Below are positions 7,416 through 13,281 of a stretch of DNA of 15,846 nucleotides, piece after piece. Each line of letters begins with the position of its first letter. Position 1 is the stretch's first letter. Both the position numbers and the translations under genes were made by a program. Source of the stretch: JASFQI01 sp050115555 (GTDB lineage: Bacteria; Desulfobacterota; DSM-4660; Desulfatiglandales; HGW-15); contig JASFQI010000086.1 of the NCBI GenBank assembly GCA_050115555.1, positions 1 to 15,846 on the forward strand, in the 5' to 3' direction. The notes below the pieces were generated by a model. It searched no databases and had not been told where the DNA came from. It was given only the letters and a program-made list of their open reading frames with translations.

Positions 7416-8483
7416 GTGAAACACATTGCTGTAGTTCCTGGAGACGGGATAGGCGTTGATGTAACCCGGGAGGCCGTGAAGGTCCTGAACAGGGCCCAGG
7501 AGGTTTACGGCTTCAAGCTGGAGATGACCCACTTCGATTGGAGCGCGGACAAGTACCTCGAGGAAGGCGTTACCATGCCTGACGGGGCATTGGACATGTT
7601 CCGCAAGGAATACGATGCGATCTATGTGGGTGCCTTTGGAGACCCGCGTGTGCCCGATATGAAGCACGCAGACGACATCCTTCTGGGGATGCGTTTCGGA
7701 TTGGACCTCTATATCAACCTGCGGCCCATAAGGCTCCTGGACGCGAGCCTCACCCCCCTCAAGGGGCGCGGAACCGAAGACATCGACTTTGTGATCTTTC
7801 GGGAGAACACGGAAGGGATGTACGTGAAAATCGGGGGCATCTTCAAGAAAGGCACGCACGAAGAGATTGCTATCCAGGAGGACATGAATACGCGGGCCGG
7901 GGTCGAACGCATCATCGTGGCCGCATTCGAGTATGCCAAGGAGAACGGGCGCGCGCGTGTCACCATGGCCGATAAGTCGAACATCCTACGATACGGCCAT
8001 GACCTATGGCAGCGCACATTTTCCGAAGTGTCCGAGCGCTACCCCGACATCGAGGCCAACACCCAGTTCGTGGACGCGCTCACCATGTGGATGGTGCTCA
8101 AGCCGGACCAGTACGAGGTCATCGTCACCAATAACATGTTCGGCGACATCATCACCGATCTGGGCGCGGCGTTGCAGGGTGGATTGGGGATGGCGGCCTC
8201 CGGGAACATCCATCCCGGAAAGGTATCACTATTTGAGCCCGTGCACGGAAGCGCTCCGAAATATGCGGGAAAGAACGTCACCAATCCCATTGGGGCGATC
8301 CTGTCCGCCGGTCTCATGCTGGACTACATCGGCTATCCGGACGCGGCCAAGGGGATTGAGAAGGCAGTCAAAAAGACCATCCTTTCAAAAGAGGTGACCC
8401 GCGATCTGGGAGGAAACCTGTCCACCACGGCGGCCGGCGACGCCGTCTGTTCGGCCATGAGATCCGGGGGCTTAGGGGATTGA
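7416..8483 (+). CDS. Isocitrate/isopropylmalate dehydrogenase-family enzyme
   Basis: This 355-aa beta-decarboxylating dehydrogenase oxidises a 2-hydroxy-3-carboxy acid (isocitrate, isopropylmalate, homoisocitrate or tartrate type) to a 2-oxoacid plus CO2. It starts at GTG 7416 with M-K-H-I-A-V-V-P-G-D-G-I-G. It contains the substrate-loop segment L-L-G-M-R-F-G-L-D-L-Y-I-N-L-R-P, E-N-T-E-G-M-Y, A-D-K-S-N-I-L-R, the metal-binding N-N-M-F-G-D-I-I-T-D-L and F273-E-P-V-H-G-S-A-P. Length and substrate loop are closer to IPMDH/NAD-IDH than to the 416-aa E. coli isocitrate dehydrogenase. After H-G-S-A-P it carries K282-Y283, the pair found in NADP-dependent isocitrate dehydrogenases, where NAD enzymes usually have Asp. 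NADP use is therefore inferred. Its position between aconitase and the PrpD-like gene suggests it acts on the aconitase product. The start codon is supported by the normal family N-terminus, although the SD is weak. Confidence 0.88.
   Translation: MKHIAVVPGDGIGVDVTREAVKVLNRAQEVYGFKLEMTHFDWSADKYLEEGVTMPDGALDMFRKEYDAIYVGAFGDPRVPDMKHADDILLGMRFGLDLYINLRPIRLLDASLTPLKGRGTEDIDFVIFRENTEGMYVKIGGIFKKGTHEEIAIQEDMNTRAGVERIIVAAFEYAKENGRARVTMADKSNILRYGHDLWQRTFSEVSERYPDIEANTQFVDALTMWMVLKPDQYEVIVTNNMFGDIITDLGAALQGGLGMAASGNIHPGKVSLFEPVHGSAPKYAGKNVTNPIGAILSAGLMLDYIGYPDAAKGIEKAVKKTILSKEVTRDLGGNLSTTAAGDAVCSAMRSGGLGD
8474..8478 (+). promoter_or_regulatory. Shine-Dalgarno deciding the MmgE/PrpD start
   Basis: AGGGG lies 7 nt before ATG 8486. 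A TTG at 8480, overlapping the upstream stop, is in the same frame but would be only 1 nt from this site, so ATG 8486 is preferred. The motif lies within the end of the preceding gene. Confidence 0.45.
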
Positions 8484-8485
8484 AG

Positions 8486-9940
8486 ATGCAGGCAAGTGAG
8501 AAAATTTCCTCCTTTGTGGCGGGGACAAAGGAAGAGGATATTCCCGAGGTGGCCCTCCAACAGGCCAAGGCCAGCATTTCGGATTGGCTTTTCGTCGCCT
8601 TGGCCGGACGGGCCCAGTCGGGCACACCGCTCCAGGGTTTGTGCGAGCAAGCTCTCGGCTCGGCGGTCCCTGGGCAGAGCTCTGTCCTGGGAAGGTCCGA
8701 AAAGACGACGGAAAACCATGCGGCCCTCATCAACGGCTATGCGGGCCATTTGCTGGATTACGACGAAACCTGTCCAAAGATCCGAAGCCATCTTTTCGCC
8801 CCGATCTTTCCCGCCGTGCTGGCGGCCAGCGAGGCTCGGGGGGTGTCCGGACGGCGGATGCTGTCGGCCTTTGTCATCGGGCACGAGGTGGCCATGCGAG
8901 TGGGAGAAGCCATGACGCCCGGCTGGATCAGGGCCGGCTGGCACGGGACGTCGCTCTTCGGGATCTTTGGCGCGGCCGCAGGGTGTGCCAGGCTGATGGG
9001 ACTCGACCACGAACGCATCCGCATGGCCCTGGGGCTGGCCACCTCCATGGCAGGCGGTCTGGCCGTGAATTTCGGCTCCCTAACCAAGCCGCTCCATGTG
9101 GGCATGGCCGCCGAGCGCGGCCTCTTCGCCGCCCAGCTGGCAAAGCACGGATTTACGGCCAGCCCCGACGCGCTGGAAGGCCCGCTCGGTTTCTATCATG
9201 CCTTTCACTGGGGAGAGGCCGTGAAAGGAGAGGTTTTCGATTCTCTGGGCCGTCCCTGGGGCCTGGAGACACCAGGCATGTCGGCAATCAAGCTCTACCC
9301 GTGCTGCCATGGTCTGACCACGAACATCGAATGCGGCATCCGCATTCATGACAGATCTTCGCTCGGCCTGGAGGATATCGATTCCATCGAGATCCATTCG
9401 CAGCCCAAGACCCTTTGCGCGATGCTTTCCAAGGATTACGCAGACGGTGAAAACATCCAGTGGGGCTACCAGGGCCCGCCCCGACGGATGAAATCCGGGC
9501 TTCCCGAGACCGGCCTCCAGGGTAAATTTTCCAAAGAGTATGCCTTCTCCCGGGCCCTGAAGGACGGTCAGGTGCGCATGCACCACATGACGGACGAGGC
9601 GGTCCGTGATCCCGAGATCCTCCCATGGATGGAGAAGGTACAGGTCTTCCACAACGGCGAGCTTGAGACGACCTGCAATCAATTTCCCGAGGAGACGGGG
9701 CCTCACGGCGAGCGGATGATCGTCCACCTGAAGAACGGCGACGTCATAGAAGAAGAGGAGATATTTATCCTCGGCATGTCACGCAGGCCGCTGGCTTTGG
9801 AAGATGTCCGATTCAAGTATCAAGACTGCGGCAGTGTGGCGGGCCTGCCTCCCGAAGAGATCGACACCGTTCTTTCACTTGTGGCCAGTCTGGAACAGCT
9901 CGACGATCTGACGCCGCTTCTGGGACATGTATCCGGCTAG
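8486..9940 (+). CDS. MmgE/PrpD-family dehydratase/decarboxylase
   Basis: This 484-aa protein is of the family that includes 2-methylcitrate dehydratase (PrpD), cis-aconitate decarboxylase (IRG1/ACOD1) and iminodisuccinate epimerase. The metal-free active-site segments are visible: D91-Y-D93-E-T95 followed by S-H102, G-W-H153-G-T-S, G-S-L-T-K201-P-L-H204 and K269-L-Y-P-C-C-H275. These correspond to the Asp, His and Lys positions lining the IRG1 pocket. Length is typical. It begins 2 bp after the preceding stop. With aconitase in the same operon, it could dehydrate a citrate- or methylcitrate-like acid, isomerise an aconitate-like acid or decarboxylate cis-aconitate to itaconate. The family is too broad to choose by sequence alone. 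No prpB or prpC is present, so this is not a standard methylcitrate-cycle cluster. Confidence 0.87.
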   Translation: MQASEKISSFVAGTKEEDIPEVALQQAKASISDWLFVALAGRAQSGTPLQGLCEQALGSAVPGQSSVLGRSEKTTENHAALINGYAGHLLDYDETCPKIRSHLFAPIFPAVLAASEARGVSGRRMLSAFVIGHEVAMRVGEAMTPGWIRAGWHGTSLFGIFGAAAGCARLMGLDHERIRMALGLATSMAGGLAVNFGSLTKPLHVGMAAERGLFAAQLAKHGFTASPDALEGPLGFYHAFHWGEAVKGEVFDSLGRPWGLETPGMSAIKLYPCCHGLTTNIECGIRIHDRSSLGLEDIDSIEIHSQPKTLCAMLSKDYADGENIQWGYQGPPRRMKSGLPETGLQGKFSKEYAFSRALKDGQVRMHHMTDEAVRDPEILPWMEKVQVFHNGELETTCNQFPEETGPHGERMIVHLKNGDVIEEEEIFILGMSRRPLALEDVRFKYQDCGSVAGLPPEEIDTVLSLVASLEQLDDLTPLLGHVSG

Positions 9941-9984
9941 GCACGGACGAAGGGACAACTTCTCGTTATTACAAGGAGATCTTC

Positions 9985-11505
9985 ATGGCTAACACATCCC
10001 CTGTCTATGATGTCATTGTTGTGGGTGCAGGTAATACAGCTCTTCTGACAGCCTTGAGTGCGCATGAGCACGGCGCCAGGGTGCTGGTGCTGGAGATCGC
10101 ACCAAAGGAAAAAAGGGGCGGCAACGCCTACTTCACCACCGGGATTTACCGCATCGTACACAACGGCATTGAAGACGTGCGAGACCTGATTTCGGATCTG
10201 ACAGAGGAAGAGCGGAATATCGTTATTGAACCCTACACGGCCGACGATTACTTCCGGGATTACTCCTCCGTCACCGAGAACCTGGTGGACCCCTCTATAA
10301 TGGAGCTGATCATTAGCAAATCCACCGACACGATTCGCTGGCTGGTCAAGAAGCAGAAGGTCCAGATGGAGCTGACCACGTTTTTTGTCAAACGCATCGA
10401 TGGAAAGCTCCACTTCGTCGGGCCTGTCCCCTTCACCGCCAAGGGCGGCGGCGCAGGCCTTTCAGACTACCTTTTCGACCGGGTGGAGAACATGGAAGGC
10501 ATTGATCTGCTCTATGAAACCGGCGCCCGGAACCTCCTGGTGGACGACAGCGGCAAGGTCTACGGCGTGACTACGAAATCCAAGGACGGATTGAAAGACT
10601 ATACGGCAAAGGCCGTGATCCTTTCCTGCGGAGGCTTCGAGGCCAATCCCGAGTGGCGCGCGCGGTACCTGGGCCCCAACTGGGACCTGGCCAAGGTCCG
10701 GGGCGGGCAGTTCAACATGGGCGACGGTATCAAGATGGCCCTGGAGATCGGCGCCCAGCCCTTCGGCAACTGGAGCGGCTGCCACGCGACCTTTGTGGAG
10801 GCCGACGCGCCTCAGCCCGCCATTCGCGAGGACACGGAAAAGACGTCCAAGCGGATGTACATCTTCGGGTTGTGCGTCAATACCCTGGGTGAACGCTTTG
10901 TGGATGAGGGTTACGACAGCGTTGAAAACACCTATGCCCGGTATGGGAGGCATGCGCTGAATCAGCCCGAGCGCCTGGTTTTTCAGCTCTTTGATGCCGA
11001 AGGCTACAAGACTCTCATCGAGGGCGCCATTTTTCACGATTATGTCAACGCCCCTTATACCAAGGCGGACACCATAGAGGAACTGGCCGACAAGCTGGGT
11101 ATCCCTGCGGACACACTGGTCCAAACGGTGTCCGAGTACAACGAGACGGCGGGTGCCCCGGGGGGCAACAACCACTGGTACAAATTCAGCGGCCGCCCCG
11201 AGGATGCACATACCGAGGGCCTGGAGCTGCCTAAGTCCAGCTGCGCCTATCCCCTGGAAACACCGCCCTACTATGCCTATGCCGTCACCTGCGGCATCAC
11301 CTTCACCTATGGCGGGCTAAAGATCAACAAGCGCGCCCAGGTGCTGGCCGCGGGTGACATCCCGATCAAGGGGCTCTACGCGTCCGGGGAGATCGTCGGC
11401 GGCACTTTTTACCAGAACTATGCCGGAGCCTGCGGGCAGCTGACCGGTGCGGTCTTTGCGACCATCGCCGGCGAGAACGCTGTCCTGGACCATAAGGGGG
11501 AGTGA
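9985..11505 (+). CDS. tcuA: TcuA-like FAD-dependent dehydrogenase (tricarballylate dehydrogenase family)
   Basis: This 506-aa flavoprotein belongs to the fumarate reductase/succinate dehydrogenase flavoprotein superfamily. It has a Rossmann FAD motif V-V-G14-A-G-N-T-A-L at the N-terminus and E37 at the end of the second strand. R44-G-G-N-A-Y-F-T resembles the R-G-G-N-S-x-x-T segment of tricarballylate dehydrogenase TcuA. N262-W-S-G-C-H-A and the C-terminal F-T-Y-G-G-L-K (440-446), A-S-G-E-I-V-G-G-T-F-Y-Q-N-Y-A-G (466-481) also match that subfamily. TcuA converts tricarballylate to cis-aconitate. There is no signal peptide, heme motif or Fe-S domain, so it is cytosolic and needs an external electron carrier. 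No tcuB is present; etfBA and a membrane oxidoreductase follow instead. AAGGAG at 9973-9978 supports the start. The exact substrate is unproven: other substituted succinates, or reduction of aconitate-like acids, are possible. Confidence 0.8.
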   Translation: MANTSPVYDVIVVGAGNTALLTALSAHEHGARVLVLEIAPKEKRGGNAYFTTGIYRIVHNGIEDVRDLISDLTEEERNIVIEPYTADDYFRDYSSVTENLVDPSIMELIISKSTDTIRWLVKKQKVQMELTTFFVKRIDGKLHFVGPVPFTAKGGGAGLSDYLFDRVENMEGIDLLYETGARNLLVDDSGKVYGVTTKSKDGLKDYTAKAVILSCGGFEANPEWRARYLGPNWDLAKVRGGQFNMGDGIKMALEIGAQPFGNWSGCHATFVEADAPQPAIREDTEKTSKRMYIFGLCVNTLGERFVDEGYDSVENTYARYGRHALNQPERLVFQLFDAEGYKTLIEGAIFHDYVNAPYTKADTIEELADKLGIPADTLVQTVSEYNETAGAPGGNNHWYKFSGRPEDAHTEGLELPKSSCAYPLETPPYYAYAVTCGITFTYGGLKINKRAQVLAAGDIPIKGLYASGEIVGGTFYQNYAGACGQLTGAVFATIAGENAVLDHKGE

Positions 11506-11511
11506 TACATG

Positions 11512-11519
11512 AAGGAGGT
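11512..11519 (+). promoter_or_regulatory. Strong Shine-Dalgarno deciding the etfB start
   Basis: GAAGGAGG-type sequence (AAGGAGGT, 11512-11519) lies just before ATG 11523. This fixes the etfB start there rather than at the upstream in-frame GTG at 11502, which would overlap the preceding gene and add seven unconserved residues. Confidence 0.65.
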
Positions 11520-11522
11520 CCC

Positions 11523-12284
11523 ATGAAGATTGTTGTGTGCATCAAAGCCGTACCGGGCTTTGTGAACAATCCTTCGGTGCCGGACACCCACGACCGGGTG
11601 GATTACGATCCAGGCAGCATCGTCATCAATGAATCGGATGACTACGCCCTCGAGGCCGGCGTCAAGCTGGCCAAGAAGAGCGGCGGAAAGGCCGTTGTGC
11701 TGACCTGCGGTTCACTTGCCGTCCAAAAAGTCCTGCAGGCGGGGCTGGGGAAGGACGCCGACGCGGCCCTGCGTGTGGATGCGAACCTGTTCGAACCCGC
11801 AGCCACTGCGTGCGCCCTGGCCGCAGCCATCCAGAAACAGGAAGCCGACCTGGTGATCACCGGTGTTGAGTCCAGCGACGTCATGGCCGCCCAGGTAGGT
11901 ATCTCCGTCGCCGAGATGCTCGGCATACCGTTCGCCTATGCGATCACCGAGATCGAGCCCGGGGAAAGGGAAAACACGGTCCGCATCACCAAGGAGCTCG
12001 GCTTCGGCAAGAAACAGGTGGAGGAGCTCGATCTGCCGGCCCTGGTGTGTTTCCAGACCGGCACGGAGCCGCCGAGCTTCGTCCCGGTCCGAAAGATGAT
12101 GCTGGCCCAGCGAAAACCCATCAAGGCCCTCACCCTGAGCGAGCTGTATGTGGACGGGCAGCCTCTGGGGATCGAAGTCCTCGACATCTTCTCCCCTAAG
12201 GAGACAGGCATGGCAGAGATCATCGACGGCGATCCCGCAACCCAGGCCGCCGTTGTGATGGAGAAGATCCGGGAGGTGCTGTGA
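11523..12284 (+). CDS. etfB: Electron transfer flavoprotein beta subunit
   Basis: This 253-aa EtfB/FixA-family protein begins M-K-I-V-V-C-I-K-A-V-P and has the family fold throughout. It forms a heterodimer with the next gene product and carries electrons from flavin dehydrogenases. The nucleotide-binding stretch reads D109-L-V-I-T-G-V-E-S-S-D-V-M-A-A-Q-V-G126. It keeps A-Q-V-G but lacks the D-G-D-T-A-Q-V-G form typical of many ETFs, including bifurcating ones, so a simple non-bifurcating carrier is more likely. The stop overlaps the etfA start (TGATG). The neighbouring TcuA-like flavoprotein is the likely donor. Confidence 0.92.
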   Translation: MKIVVCIKAVPGFVNNPSVPDTHDRVDYDPGSIVINESDDYALEAGVKLAKKSGGKAVVLTCGSLAVQKVLQAGLGKDADAALRVDANLFEPAATACALAAAIQKQEADLVITGVESSDVMAAQVGISVAEMLGIPFAYAITEIEPGERENTVRITKELGFGKKQVEELDLPALVCFQTGTEPPSFVPVRKMMLAQRKPIKALTLSELYVDGQPLGIEVLDIFSPKETGMAEIIDGDPATQAAVVMEKIREVL

Positions 12285-13258
12285 TGAAAGGCGATATTCT
12301 GGTGATCGGGGAGCACCGAGAAGGCGTGCTGGACAACGTCACCTGGGAGCTCATCGGTAAGGGGCGTTCCCTGGCCGATCAGTGGGGAACCAGCCTTGCG
12401 GTGCTGGTGCTCGGATCGGAGCTGGAATCCGTGTTGGGCAGTCTCAAGTCCTCTGGCGTGGATCTCGTGCTCCAGGTGGAGCATCACCTGCTCAAGGCTT
12501 ACAACACCGAGCTGTACACGACGGCGATGGCTCAGGTGTGCCGGCAATACAACCCCGCCCTGGTGCTCATGGGTTACAACTACCTGGGAATGGAAACAGG
12601 ACCGGCAATGGCCGTGCGCCTGGGAGGCACCATGGTGAGCAACTGCAGCGAGCTGGAAGCCGAAGGCGACCATCTGGTGGCGGTCCGCCCTGTGTTCGGG
12701 GGGACCCTGCAGGTCAAGGTGCGGCTGCAAGGCCCGGTACCTCATGTGATCAGCATCGTCAAGGGCGCACTTCCACGCGAGGTGACAGCGGCCGGAGAGG
12801 CCGCTGTCGAGACCCCGGCGGTGGAACTCGATGAAACGCGCCTGCGGAGCCGCATTCTGGATACCCTGTCCATTGACACCGGGGGCATCGACATCACCAA
12901 GGCCAAAATCCTGGTGAGCGCGGGACGCGGCATCGGTGGTCCGGACAAGATCCCGCTGATCCGCGACCTCGCCAATGCCCTGGGAGGGGAGCTGGCTTGC
13001 TCTCGCCCGGTCGCCGACATGGGATGGCTTCCGATCGCACACCAGGTAGGCATCTCCGCCAGCACCGTGACTCCGGACGTCTACATCGCGTGCGGTATCT
13101 CCGGAGCGAGCCAGCATGTGACGGCTATGCGGGACTCCGGCCGGATCATTGCCATCAACAAAGATCCGAACGCCCCCATTTTCCGGGTGGCCCACTACGG
13201 CATCGTGGGCGACGTTCTGGAGGTCGTTCCGGCCCTGATCGAGCGGGCCAGGATTTGA
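12284..13258 (+). CDS. etfA: Electron transfer flavoprotein alpha subunit
   Basis: This 324-aa EtfA/FixB-family protein has a C-terminal FAD domain from about 207 onward: A-G-R-G-I-G-G-P, S240-R-P-V-A-D-M-G-W-L-P, Y-I-A-C-G-I-S-G-A-S-Q-H and the end motif A-I-N-K-D-x2-A-P-I-F. The usual Q-V-G-Q-T-G-K loop near the flavin reads Q-V-G-I-S-A-S (254-260), so a hydroxyl residue is kept but its neighbours differ. ATG 12284 is preferred over GTG 12281 because GGGAGG (12271-12276) is well spaced. It is translationally coupled to etfB and hands electrons to the membrane oxidoreductase encoded next. Confidence 0.93.
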   Translation: MKGDILVIGEHREGVLDNVTWELIGKGRSLADQWGTSLAVLVLGSELESVLGSLKSSGVDLVLQVEHHLLKAYNTELYTTAMAQVCRQYNPALVLMGYNYLGMETGPAMAVRLGGTMVSNCSELEAEGDHLVAVRPVFGGTLQVKVRLQGPVPHVISIVKGALPREVTAAGEAAVETPAVELDETRLRSRILDTLSIDTGGIDITKAKILVSAGRGIGGPDKIPLIRDLANALGGELACSRPVADMGWLPIAHQVGISASTVTPDVYIACGISGASQHVTAMRDSGRIIAINKDPNAPIFRVAHYGIVGDVLEVVPALIERARI

Positions 13259-13281
13259 GAGGGTTCAAGGGGACCTGAAAC

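Noticed and set aside
5454..8483. Leucine or lysine biosynthesis cluster (isopropylmalate or homocitrate route)
   Set aside because: No isopropylmalate or homocitrate synthase is present. The hydratase is a fused single chain, and the neighbours are redox and catabolic genes.
11936..13195. Long minus-strand open frame opposite etfB/etfA
   Set aside because: It is a shadow frame spanning two well-supported + strand genes and shows no domain.
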